20,252 bases of DNA from Pelomyxa schiedti (GCA_020536535.1 JAHLWZ010001092.1:1-20252); one strand, 5' to 3'; counted from the first letter of the stretch, positions 9,162 to 19,857 are shown. Numbers and translations are program-made. The notes: a model not told the origin generated them from the sequence alone.

Positions 9162-11700
9162 ATGAATGTGATACAGGCCATACAGGAGTACATTACGCGT
9201 ATAGTGTCGTCGATACCCGGCATGAAGGTGCTGGTGTTGGACACAGAGACTGTGGGTTCTTTCTTCTTTTTCCCACGCAAATCTTATGCCATTTTCGCCG
9301 TCGAATGACGTTGGGGTGATTTTGGCAACACGACTTAATTATTTCTATAAGACGGGCATTGTGAGTATGGTGTACAGTCAGAGTGCCATCCTCCAAAAGG
9401 AGGTTTATTTGTTTGAGAAACTGGAAACCCGCAACAGAGAGACCATGGCACATCTCAAAGCTGTTTGTTTGCTGCGGGGCACTCCGGAAAACGCTCGCCT
9501 TTTGCAAGATGAACTGAGGGATCCAAAGTATATGGAATACCACCTATGTGAGTAGGCCTGTGACCTTACAACTTTCTAATCAATTTTCCATACTATAGTC
9601 TTCACCAACATTGTCAAGTCGTCTTTCCTGGAAGACATTGCCCAAGCTGACGAACATGAAAAGGTTCAACAGGTGCAGGAGTATTATGCCGACTACTACG
9701 CTGTAAACTCGGATCTATTCACTTTCAATGTACCTGCAATGTTGTCCACAACTGATCGTGATTTTCTTGTGTGAGCTTTTCCCTTCCGTGTTTTTGTTTT
9801 ACTCCTCTCAACTACTACAATAGGCAAGGTGAACGTGTTGCCGACGGTATATGTGCATTAGCACTCTCTTTACGAAAGCGACCATTTATGTGCGGCCCAA
9901 CAAAAAAAAAAAAATTTAACGGGTTGGGGAAATTGTAACTTACAAATTTCAATCACTTACCCCATGCTGAATATAGACGATTTCAAAGAACCTCGGAATT
10001 ATGTCAAAGAGTCGCCCAAGAAGTGACGGTATGCCACTGTTATGTGCCTTCTCTCAATAACTTCTTCTAGAGAAAAATAACTACTGAAAGTGAACTTTTT
10101 GATTTTCGACGTGCTGAAGTTCCTCCAATTGTTCTTGTGATAGATAGGAGAGAGGATCCCGTGACTCCATTACTATTGCAGGTACTTGTGTTGCGCACCA
10201 CTTAGTTTCTAATGGACACCAGTGGACCTACCAAGCAATGGTCAATGAAATTATTGGAATCCACAATAATAGAGTCGATATGGCACATGTGCCAGGGATT
10301 CGTGACGATTTAAGGGTGTGTAGGAACGAAACAGGAAACTTATTAAATTTTTTATACAGGAAATTGTGTTATCACCTGACCAAGACCAATTTTACCGGGA
10401 CAGCATGTTCTTAAATTTTGGTGACCTTGGTGCTGCTGTTAAAGAGTTGGTGGAAACATACCGTGATAAGTCAAAGGGAAATCAGAATATTCAGTCTCTT
10501 GGTATATTATCATCGAATTCCCAAAAAGTAAATCAATTGCCTAATTTAAGTATAGAGGATATAAAAAGATTTGTGGAAAACTACCCGGAATTTCGAAAAA
10601 TGAGTGGCAATGTGAGTAAACATGTGGCAGTTATGTCTGAACTTAGTCGACAAATTGAACTGCGTCAACTACTCCGAGTTAGTGAGCTCCAACAGGAATT
10701 GGCGTGCAATCATGACCCGGCTACCGCCTTCCCCGTGTGTCGTCTTCCACCCACTGGTCTGGTCTGTTTTTCTGATTCACTTCCATCAGAAAATCATTGC
10801 ACACATACAAGATCGTGCATTAGCAAAAGAAGACATATTAAAATGTGTGATGTTGTACGCCCTCAGGTAGAAAATTATTGTACATTGCAGAAATATTTAC
10901 TAATTTAAAAAGATACGAGGAGGGAGGAAGGCTCTCTGAGGTTTTCCGAGAGATGGAAGTTGCAGGATTTGGCCAGAGCGATATTGATGTATCTTTCTGA
11001 ATACCTGGGTTTTTTGTAACTTGGACAGATGGTAAATATGCTTCTGCGCTATGCTGGGGCCAGAATGAGATCTTTTGATTTATTTAGTATAAAAAATATC
11101 TGGGAGCGCACTAGGACAGCAGTGAAACGATCTCTGAAGGTACTGGTTTCTTTTTCAACTTGTCTCCAATGTACAAATAGGGTGTAGACAATATTTACAC
11201 ACAGCACACTCCTTTCCTGTTTGGGCTCATTGACAACATGCTCAATGGCAGATTGAGGGACCAGGATTACCCATTTGCCTTTGGAAATGCATTTAAAGAG
11301 AGGTACCTCGAGCAATGCAACCAGTGCATTTGTAACTCCTGCCCAAAAGACCAACAGACCTTATCATAGTAATCTTGGGTGGAGTAACCTGTGAGGAAGC
11401 TTACAGTGTTGCCGAGATAAATAAAACCAATCCCGGAACTAGAATTATACTGGGTGGCTCAAGTATAATAAACTCCAACACGTATGCACTTATATCCCAA
11501 TTCGACCTTGACTGTTTTCCCTCTCCAACCAACTTACACAAAATAGATTCCTCAAGAACATTGCTGCTGCCAATGGTGTTGTAGCACCCCTCGCTTCCTC
11601 TGGGGGAGTAAGCATCACAACATCCACCAGTGCATCACCCACAACAACTACAACCACAACCTCCACATCATCCTCCACCTCCGCTTCATCTGGCCACTAA
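9162..11700 (+). CDS. VPS45: Sec1/Munc18-family protein VPS45
   Basis: SM protein that binds syntaxin-type Qa-SNAREs (Tlg2/STX16) and promotes SNARE assembly in Golgi-to-endosome traffic. Fourteen exons give 608 aa: 9162-9251, 9352-9547, 9599-9770, 9824-9889, 9977-10028, 10071-10181, 10223-10315, 10360-10734, 10790-10866, 10913-10988, 11029-11139, 11181-11302, 11350-11481, 11547-11700. Signature stretches run colinearly along VPS45: [42 protein letters not shown]-like acidic region, [83 protein letters not shown] and RIILGG. The Sec1 domain fills nearly the whole protein. After it comes a Thr/Ser-rich tail of about 35 residues, absent from typical 570-residue homologues. An in-frame stretch in exon 8 (10505-10550) looks like a lineage-specific insertion. 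Confidence 0.93.
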
Positions 11701-11822
11701 AACCCAACACTCTCAACTACAAAACAACATACATACTTGTACCAACGCAACCCACAAAAACAAAAAACTAAAAAAAAAAGTCATCTTCTTGTCTTGGTGG
11801 TGGCCTTTTCTTGACTGACGAA

Positions 11823-12474
11823 ATGATGTCAACGTCGCGGCTGCAACAGGTAGACACTGGGCTGTACATAGGGAGCCAAAGCGCGGCGTGTGACTTTGCT
11901 ACGCTGGAGGCGATGGGCATAACGCACGTGTTGTCAGTGATGGCAGGCGCACACACCATGTTTGCGTGCGTGGGCCAGGGAGGAGGCTACACTTTCGTGA
12001 GGAAGGCAATACAGGTGCAGGACTTGCCAACTGAAAACCTGCTGGACAGATTCCCTGAGTGCAATGCGGTAAGGCTCTTTCTTTTTGACTGGAACAAAAT
12101 TTACCGTACTAAGGTCAGTTTATAGAGGATGCTCTATTCCGGGGGGCTGTCCTTGTTCACTGGTTCCTTTCCCCTCATTTCTCAGTTTTATGTAGTCTAC
12201 AAGATTTCATAGTTCGAAATTGCAATTCATGTTTGTAACCCTACCCTTGTACAAAAAGCTCTGAAGGAGTGAGCCGTTCGGCTACTGTTGTGATGGCCTA
12301 CTTGATGTGGAAACATCACATTAGCTATGAGATGGCATTACAAAGATTGCGCTCTATAAGACCAATGGTATTGGCATGAGAAATCTCTTTGTACCCACAA
12401 ACAAACAGGTCTACCCGAACGGCGGCTTTGTCACCCAACTGAAGAAATATGAAAAAATGTTATCTTCCTTCTGA
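11823..12474 (+). CDS. Atypical dual-specificity protein phosphatase
   Basis: Small cysteine-dependent phosphatase consisting of one catalytic domain (154 aa) with no targeting or MAP-kinase-binding region. Exons: 11823-12068, 12119-12162, 12259-12367, 12409-12474. Seen in the sequence: N-terminal LYIGSQSAACDFATLEAMGI followed by THVLSV, the usual DSP start; probable general acid Asp67 (VQDLP); signature HCSEGVSRS with Cys97 and Arg103, split by intron 2 inside the cysteine codon; then the conserved helix MAYLMWKHHISYEMAL and the C-terminal PNGGFVTQLKKYE. This agrees with an active enzyme; the substrate cannot be told. Two adjacent ATGs (11823, 11826) could start it. It lies 122 bp after VPS45 on the same strand and converges with the 14-3-3 gene. 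Confidence 0.9.
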
Positions 12475-12655
12475 AAAAGATGAAAACAACTGAATAATGT
12501 GAAGGCTACCCCTTTTTTTTATTTAAACAAAAATGGCTGATATTGGCCAGGTTATGTGTGCTTAAACTATGAAACCATCATTTAGTTGGTTTCAGAGCAG
12601 GCACACAATACAAAGCCACCCTCACACCACTTGAGGTGCTAGAGGCGAGATATAA

Positions 12656-13632
12656 TCACCGACCCCCAGCTGGATCCTCCTCCGCCCTTGCGGGTTCTGC
12701 GGCTGCTCTGTCCTCTGACTCTCCGTTTTGAATGTCTGATGTCCACAGAGTCAAATTGTCTCTTAGGAGTTGCATAATAAGTGTGCTGTCTTTGTATGAA
12801 TCCTCGCTAGGGAAAGGTTAAATAGATTGTTGAGGAGGGAAAGAGGGCTTACTTGATTGTATCCAACTCGGCAATTGCATCGTCGAAGGCTTTCTTTGCC
12901 AGTTGGCAGGCTCGCTCTGGTGAGCTGAGGATTTCAAAGTAGAAAACACTGAAGTTGAGTGCAAGGCCAAGGCGGATTGGGTGTGTGGGAGGTAAATCTT
13001 GTGCAGCAATGTCACTTGCGGAGCGATATGCTACAAGAGAATCATCAGCAGATTCTTTTCGAGCCGGCCCAAGAGCAAACTCGGCAAGATATCGGTGATA
13101 ATCTCCTTTCCTGTGTTACATCAATACAGAAGGGTTTAGCAAGGAGTGCGCTTACATTTTATAGTAGAACACTTTGCTTTCGGGAGAGGCAGCAGATGGA
13201 ATTAAATGTGTATCCAAAACTGTCAGAATATCTTTGCAAATTCTGGTGAGTTCAGCCTCCACCTTTGCGCGGTACTCCTTCACGCTGTTTGTGTGTGCTT
13301 CATTGTTGGGTTTGCTGGATTCTTTCTGCTCAATTGAGGAAATTACGCGCCACGAGGCTCGGCGAGCACCAACAACGTTCTTGTAGGCAACGGACAACAA
13401 ATTCCGTTCCTCAACTGCACACGTCGTTAGTGAAAATGCCAATTTTTTGCTGCATTTTTTTTTACCAGTCAATTCAGTGTCCATGCTTGCGACTTTCTTC
13501 ATGGCCTCAACCATTTCTGATCCACCGTAAGATCCAAGCGAACATACACAAAAAAAATAACAACGCACCATCGTATCGCTCAGCCTGTTCAGCGAGCTTG
13601 GCCATGTACACAGACTCGTCACGCTCTTCCAT
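12656..13632 (-). CDS. 14-3-3 phosphoserine/threonine-binding adaptor
   Basis: Dimeric adaptor that binds phosphorylated client proteins. Five exons give 260 aa: 13632-13569, 13516-13466, 13414-13156, 13110-12853, 12806-12656. The family signature is clear: [20 protein letters not shown] at the N-terminus (dimer interface), then [20 protein letters not shown], holding the Lys and Arg of the phosphopeptide pocket, then [24 protein letters not shown] with the second Arg and the Tyr of the pocket, [15 protein letters not shown], and [16 protein letters not shown] in the last exon. The C-terminal tail of about 23 residues is acidic and Ala/Pro-rich, as is common. No isoform can be assigned. Introns are 45-52 nt. 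The gene lies downstream of the PSMB7 gene on the same strand, with 262 bp between them. Confidence 0.95.
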
Positions 13633-13894
13633 TGTGTATATCGATCTTACGTTGGTTTGTGCGGGGTGCTTTTATTAAAAAAAAAAATGGTTCGCCAAAC
13701 GAGAAAAATTAGTATGAATTCAATAAAGCCAACTGTAAAGCCGAAAGAAAACTGGGCGAAAAAAAAAGTGCACTAAAATTACCGTGAAGGTTCTAAGCCT
13801 TCTTAAACACAAAGAAAAAACGAGTTTCCCAAAGAATTATTTTGCTGTGTGTGGTTGAATGAACAATCCTTCTTTCACTGTTGGTGTGTTGCAA

Positions 13895-15129
13895 TTACTC
13901 CATGTCTTCAACCTGTGGTAACTCACCAGATTCCTTTCCAACTGCCTCAGATACAATGAGCTTGACATCCTTTGCAAGTACACGTGTTGTGCCCCTTGGG
14001 AACCTGTAGCCTTCTGGGTTCCTGTAAGTGCGGCTGGTTGGCCTATCCATGTTGCGCCTCATTTCACTTCCGGTCTTGGTAACAATGCGAACGTCAACAA
14101 AGCCTCCAGAACCCATATCATTGAGTATACCAGCGCAGACTGCATCGTGAGCAACTTTTACACCCTCCTCCACAGTCATATTCTCACGCCATTGGGTCTC
14201 GAGAACACCTGTAGCAGCGAGGGAGCCTGAGCCCAGGGTCATATAAGGAAGCTGTGGAGTTGAATTAAGAGTATGCATTAAAGGGAAGTTAAAGATTATA
14301 CCTGTGAAGATGAACCATGAGCATAAATCATATGTAACTGAGGTCCATGAACGTCCACACCACCAAGAATTAGGTGAGCGCCAATATAACCTTGATAGGG
14401 AAATAGATGCTGGCGGAGCTGACGAAGAGCTGCATCCACACGAGATTGCCTACCAGTATCTAAAGCAAAAGTGGTGAGTAAAATAAAAAGGAAGAAGAGC
14501 AAAAGGGGGAAAACCATCATCCTTTTTATAAACTTTCATACATACCGTTTTCCAATTTTTTACTATTAACTTATGATCGAAAAAACAAAAAAAACAAAAA
14601 CAAAAAAAAAAAGAAAGAAAGGGCGGGAGACAGTACTGAGACGAAGAAGAGACAACTTTGAGCTGATCAAGTCAGTGCACGCGCCGGTGTCGGCGGAGGT
14701 ACCGGCGCCCGCGCAGTAAATGTTGGGGGCGATGTAGTGGATCTTCTGGCAGTTCTTGTCCGCCACCAGCGGGCCCTCCGTCGCCCTCGTGTCCGCCGCC
14801 AGCACCACGGCGTCCCTCGTGCACAGCCCCACGATCGTCGTACCCGTCTTGTGCACGCGCGTCGCGACGCCGCGGGCGACGGGGTTCCCGCCAGAGGATG
14901 GGGAGGGCGTGACGCCGCTGGAGGAGGAGGTGGTCGTGGTGGTCGTGGTAGTGCCGAGGAGCATGCGGTTGCGATTGACGAGATCGTAGCACATGCCGCG
15001 GCGGCCGTTGGTCTGGAGATCGATGGCCTCTTGGTCCGGGCGCGTAGGGGCGGTGGAGGACACGGGCCTGATGGCAAAAGTGGACAGTGTCGACATCTCG
15101 TCTGCGGTTGTCGTCTCTCTGCTCATCAT
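13895..15129 (-). CDS. PSMB7: 20S proteasome subunit beta2 (PSMB7/Pup1)
   Basis: Catalytic beta subunit with trypsin-like activity, an N-terminal-threonine hydrolase. Three exons (15129-14637, 14459-14302, 14251-13895) give 335 aa. The site KTG|TTIVGL marks the mature N-terminus, with catalytic Thr97. Counting from it, Asp17 (AADTRATEG) and Lys33 (NCQKIH) are both in place, so the subunit should be active. Further beta2 marks: [40 protein letters not shown] and [12 protein letters not shown]. The propeptide is 96 residues against about 43 in human PSMB7 and contains runs of Thr and Ser (60-71). Exon 1 is very GC-rich while exons 2-3 are not. Start ATG 15129 is followed directly by a second ATG; either may be used. 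Long antisense and shifted frames over exon 1 are side effects of high GC content. Confidence 0.95.
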
Positions 15130-15537
15130 CTTGTTCTTTGTTTTTTTTTCTTTTTAGTTTTTTCTGCTTTTCCTGAAAGACTGTGTTGCCCATGGCAATT
15201 AATTGCTGGAAGGAGCTGTTCGCTCCACAACTTCTTTTGCAGATCATGTGGAAGTACTTAGGGTAGGTTCTGTCTCAGTCCCGAGAAAAGCCTCATCATT
15301 CTGCTTTCGAGTTTGGACTTGAATTATTTTTTTTCTGCTTGAGGTTCATCAGCTGAGCTCGGCCGGGCCTCGTTTTTCTTGGTTTCGTTTGCCTTCGTGT
15401 CCCATTACCGTCCACTTCCTCGCCACCTCCACATCCAATCACCGACATTTAAAAAAAACCCAACACATCCCATCACCCACCCCTAGACAACAACAACAAC
15501 AACAACAGTAACTACCAACACAGCAACAACCACCACA
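15130..15537. promoter_or_regulatory. Divergent promoter, PSMB7 / XRN2
   Basis: The 408 bp between the two start codons is AT-richer than the coding sequence on both sides. It has T-runs on the PSMB7 side and an unstructured, C/A-rich stretch before the XRN2 start (15420-15537) that looks like a 5' UTR. No canonical TATA box is clear. The call rests on gene geometry. Confidence 0.6.
15488..15505 (+). repeat. (CAA)6 in the probable XRN2 5' UTR
   Basis: Six perfect CAA units lie 32 nt before the XRN2 start codon inside a G-poor leader. Unstructured CAA-rich leaders are known to favour ribosome scanning; whether this one does so is inference. Confidence 0.75.
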
Positions 15538-18500
15538 ATGGGAATTCCCGCATTCTTCCGATGGCTCTCCCAGAAGTTCCCCAAGATCACAGTAGCCGCC
15601 ACGGCCGGGGAGCCCGAGCGCGGCAGCAGCGCGCACCACACCCACACCACCGACGGCGGCATCACCTTCAACAGCGACGGCGTCGTGGTCGGCGGCGGCC
15701 CGGCGCCCATCAACACCGCCGAGGCCAACCCCAACGGCGTCGAGTTCGACAACCTGTACCTCGACATGAACGGCATCGTGCACCCGTGCTGCCACCCCGA
15801 GGGCGCGCCGGCGCCGGCGACCGAGGAGGAGATGCTCGCCGCCGTGTTCGAGTACGTCGACTACCTGTTCGCCATCGTGAGGCCGCGGAGGCTCCTGTAC
15901 ATGGCCGTCGACGGCGTTGCCCCGAGGGCAAAGATCAACCAGCAGAGGTCCAGGAGGTTTAGGTCTGCTCAGGAAGCTGCTGAGAAGTTGTCAAAGGCTG
16001 AGGCTCTGAGGTTTTTTTCTTTTTCTTTTTCTTCTTCTTTTGCGAAATTGAATGGATATAGAGACTTTTTTTTCGTTCTCTTTTTTTTTTTCCCCCCCTC
16101 TACGTATACTGTTGTTATTATATTTAGTTTTCATATTGGTAGTTGATTTAGTTTTCTTTTTTTTCTTTTTAACACATTCTCCAACGGAGACTGACTTTGT
16201 TTTAGGAACAAGTTGATTTCACAAGGAAGGGAAGCATTTGAAGAGCCAGTAAAATCCTGGGACAGCAATGTTATCACCCCAGGAACTCCTTTCATGGCAA
16301 AATTATCACGATCTCTTCGCTACTACATTACACAGCACCTCAACAATGACCCTGGCTGGAGAGGCATAAAGGTAGTTCTCAGTGATTCCAGTGTCCCTGG
16401 TGAAGGCGAGCATAAGATCATGGAATACATCAGGAAACAAAGAAACAAGCCTGGGTATCCTCCAAACATGAGGCATTGCCTCTATGGATTAGATGCCGAC
16501 TTGATCATGCTTAGTCTTGCAACCCATGAGGCTCATTTCAGCCTAGTCAGAGAAGTTGTATTCAACTCTGTTTCCGATTCTAAGTGCTTTGTTTGTGGGC
16601 AGCCTGGTCATATTGCAGCACAGTGCCCAGGGAAGGATGCAAGCTCAGCAGGATCCTGTATCCAAAAGAAACCGTTTCAGTTTTTACACTGCAATGTACT
16701 TCGTGAATACCTGGAAAATACTTTGGGTGACGTACAGACAAGATTTGAGGTTAATATTGAGCGCTTAATTGATGACTGGGTGTTTGTTTGCTTCATGGTG
16801 GGAAACGATTTTCTTCCTCACTTACCAACACTGGATATTCGTGAGGGTGCAATTGAGACACTCACAAATTTGTATAAAACCGTTCTGACCAAGTTGGATG
16901 GGTACCTCACTGATAGTGGCACAGTTATAATACCAAATGCCATGATCTTCATTGAAGAAATTGCCAAACTTGAAGATGGCATTCTGGTTAAGCGGCGTGA
17001 AAATGAGAGGCGGCAACAGGCTCGGTACAATAACAACTATCGGAATTCTCCACAATCTCCTAGGTCACCGCCACCACTCCTGCCTTTCCAGCAGCCCACT
17101 GATAACAGTCAATATTCTACTGCTGTTAGTTCATCTCCTGAACAACCCCTTGCAGGGAACGTGCAACCCATGAATTTGCAAACTCAAAGAGGAATGCAAG
17201 ATTTGGACTCCTTAAATTTTGGAGCAGCTAGATCAATCAAAGGCAGCCTCTTCAGCAGTTCCTCTCCCTTCCCTATTAGATCCCCTCGCACCCCAAGAGA
17301 TGGGAACTCATTTGACCAGCCACAAGACGAGATCAGGCTTGGTGACTTTGGTTGGCGTGAACGTTACTACAAGGTCAAATTCAACAAGAACATGGATGAC
17401 ACAGAGTTTTTTACGCAATTATGTGGTTCTTACATGACTGGTCTATGTTGGGTTCTGAAGTATTATTATCAGGGGTGCTGCTCTTGGAAGGTACTGTCTT
17501 CGTTTTCCTTATCCCTGTTGACGGACTTGGTTTTAGTGGTTCTATCCGTATCATTACAGCCCATTTGCTGGTGAAATTGCGAAGTTTGTGGATCGCAACA
17601 CGTTTTCCCCTGTTTTTGAGCTTGGAGAACCGTTCCGACCCTTTGAGCAGCTAATGGGAGTTCTTCCAGCTGCTAGTGCCCACTGTCTACCTGCATGCTA
17701 TGCTAGTCTTATGTCAGACCCCAAGTCACCTATCATTGACTTCTATCCTCTGGATTTTGCTGTGGACTCCGACGGAAAGAAAGCGGCATGGCTAGGTGTG
17801 GTCCTATTACCATTCATAGATGAAGAGCGGCTTGTTCAAACACTCGGAATGTTTGAGAATCAATTATCTGAAGAGGAAAGATACCGAAATCGTCGCTACG
17901 GGAACGACGTCTTGTATAGCCATAAGTCTCACCCGGTTGCAGAAACTGCTATTCAGATGTATAATGCTGTGCGAAGCAGCACCTCTTCTGAGCAAGCGGA
18001 TATTTTTGCTACCCTAGAGTTCCGACTACACCAAATTACTGGTATCATCAGACCGTATTATGACCCTCTCTTGAATGGCATGCCCCAATTACCTGGTGTA
18101 ACATACCCGAGATTTGCTCAATTTGGCAACATTGAAGAAAGTGTTGCTGTTTCATCTCTTTTCATCAACCCCACTTACGAGAAGGGAAAGATCTTCATTT
18201 CTGGCATACCTGAGGGATGCCAATTACCTCCAAGGGAATTGAGAGATGTTGATTTTCTACCTCCCGATACCCGAGGGGGTCCTCGCTCATACTTCCGTGG
18301 TCAAAACAGGTACCCATACAGCCTTTTTCTATGCTTGTCCACTCAATCATTTTAGTCCTGCAGTGAGAATGCTGAATCAAGCTGTACTTTCCAGGCAGAG
18401 CAAAGACTATCGTCCTCCACTCTTTCCTGCCACAACTAATGTCGACTCTGCTGTTGAAGAGTCCCGAGATCGATACAAGTCCATGTCAAGGGGAGCCAGA

Positions 18501-19778
18501 TTCAATGCAACGGAGTACAATCGCCGTGGCCAGAATTACCATTCCTCACACCATCAGCCTTATTATGATGACGGGTATTCCGGTTCTCAAGCGCAAAACG
18601 CCGACAGAGACCTGACCTGGCAACAAAGGAACATGCTTTCCAGCAGGAGTGAAAAGGACAGAGATCAGACAGATAAAGAACCGGAGAGAGACTCATACCG
18701 ATCAGATCAACGGACTCCAAGGGAGTCAAACTGGAATCCAAGCTCCCCAAGTTCCCCGAACTCTTCCTCTTATCAGCCTAATCCCTATCCCAACTCTATG
18801 GGTATGGGGTTCAACCCGCCACAATCTCGGGAGTACTATTCCCAGTATTCTCCCAATGCTACCCAACCTCAACCACAACAAGGGTACTACAACTCTTCGC
18901 CTTATTCGTCATTATACAGTGGAAATGTTAACCAACCACAACAAACAGGATCACTTGCACAGCAACCAATGCCACCGCCACAGCATCCCGGCCCACAGTC
19001 ACAACAGCCATACATGCCACGTTCACAACCACAATCACCTTACTTGTCCACACAGCAGCCATACTCCCCCCACTTCTCCCCTCGCATGGAAAGTCAACCA
19101 GCTGTACCGTCAGCACCAGCTATGCCGCTACCGCAACAGGGAACCAGCTCTTATCCTCCCTATGGCTCCTCCAACTGGGGTGGTTCCCCCTCATATACCT
19201 CGTATGGTGGCTACCAACCTCCAACTTCCTACTACGGGCCTCCACCCTCCTCTCGTATGCCACCGCCATCGTCCGTTCCAACGAATCTCTACAACCCCGC
19301 ACAACCACAACAACCGCCGCAGCAACCTCACAAGTTCCTCTATTCCAACACTCCTCCCCCTTCTTGGTTGGCATCACCTTCATTCACACAACCCTCTCAA
19401 GCTTCGCAACAAAGCACTCAGCTTCCCACACCAAACCCAAATAACGCCAACACCGGCACCGCCACCAGCAACATTTCCCCAAACCCTCCAGCTTTTTCAC
19501 AACCACCAGCAGTAGAACAGACTACAACAAATCCCACAGACTCCGCACGCCCACAGCACCCTTGCCAAACACTTTATCAGCCTCCGCATCAAAGGCGAGC
19601 ATTACTTCAGCCCCCGTCGGCCTTCAGGCAGCAACAACAACCCATAAGCCCTGCTCCCTATATCCCTTCTTACTCCCAGCAACAGCCGCAGTCACCACAG
19701 CCAATGCAACCCCAAATGCAATCACAACAGAACAGAATGGGCACATTCCCACCACCAATGTCCTACGGGAAACCCTAA
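15538..19778 (+). CDS. XRN2: XRN2/Rat1-type 5'-3' exoribonuclease
   Basis: Processive exonuclease for 5'-monophosphate RNA; the nuclear form trims rRNA and snoRNA and ends transcription by polymerase II. Four exons (15538-16010, 16206-17490, 17537-18309, 18356-19778) give 1317 aa, against about 950 in human XRN2. It starts [15 protein letters not shown], the family N-terminus. Probable metal-binding acids include Asp76 (LYLDMNG), Glu224 and Glu226 (GEGEHKIM), and Asp254 and Asp256 (LDADLIML). A CX2CX4HX4C zinc knuckle (residues 285-298, [14 protein letters not shown]) is typical of XRN2/Rat1 rather than XRN1. A disordered Pro/Ser/Gln linker (about 425-530) splits the conserved regions; region 2 resumes at [13 protein letters not shown] and [17 protein letters not shown]. 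Residues after about 880 form a Pro/Gln/Ser/Tyr/Asn-rich tail. An insertion rich in Gly, His and Thr follows residue 22. Codons 20-126 all end in G or C. Confidence 0.95.
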
Positions 19779-19851
19779 TTACTGCTATGTCATTGTGTAA
19801 GGCCAATTAACCATCATTCCAAATTGCCTGGTGGCCTGCACACAAGTGCAA

Positions 19852-19857
19852 AATAAA
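19852..19857 (+). terminator. Candidate polyadenylation signal of XRN2
   Basis: An AATAAA hexamer lies 74 nt after the XRN2 stop codon, on the right strand and at a usual distance. It is the clearest such site in the window; most other genes here lack an exact hexamer, so it could be chance in AT-rich sequence. Confidence 0.35.

Noticed and set aside
10505-10553. Possible 49-nt intron (GTATAT...TTAAG) in VPS45 exon 8
   Set aside because: Removing it would break the frame, while leaving it in keeps the conserved downstream FVENYPEF region in frame.
13152-13678. Plus-strand frames (70 and 137 codons) and an unspliced minus-strand frame of 156 codons at the 14-3-3 locus
   Set aside because: The plus-strand frames are antisense. 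The minus-strand frame reads through introns 1 and 2; the spliced model restores the normal 14-3-3 N-terminus.
14667-15261. Several long frames on both strands over PSMB7 exon 1 (up to 191 codons, Arg/Pro/His-rich)
   Set aside because: High GC content removes stop codons from all frames. Only the frame with the proteasome beta2 motifs is conserved.
15561-15962. Arg/His/Pro-rich frames over XRN2 exon 1 on both strands
   Set aside because: Same GC effect; the XRN2 frame explains the sequence.
18649-19515. 288-codon plus-strand frame within the XRN2 tail
   Set aside because: Shifted reading of a low-complexity CAA/CCA-rich region. The XRN2 frame continues uninterrupted to 19778 and joins the upstream exon in phase.
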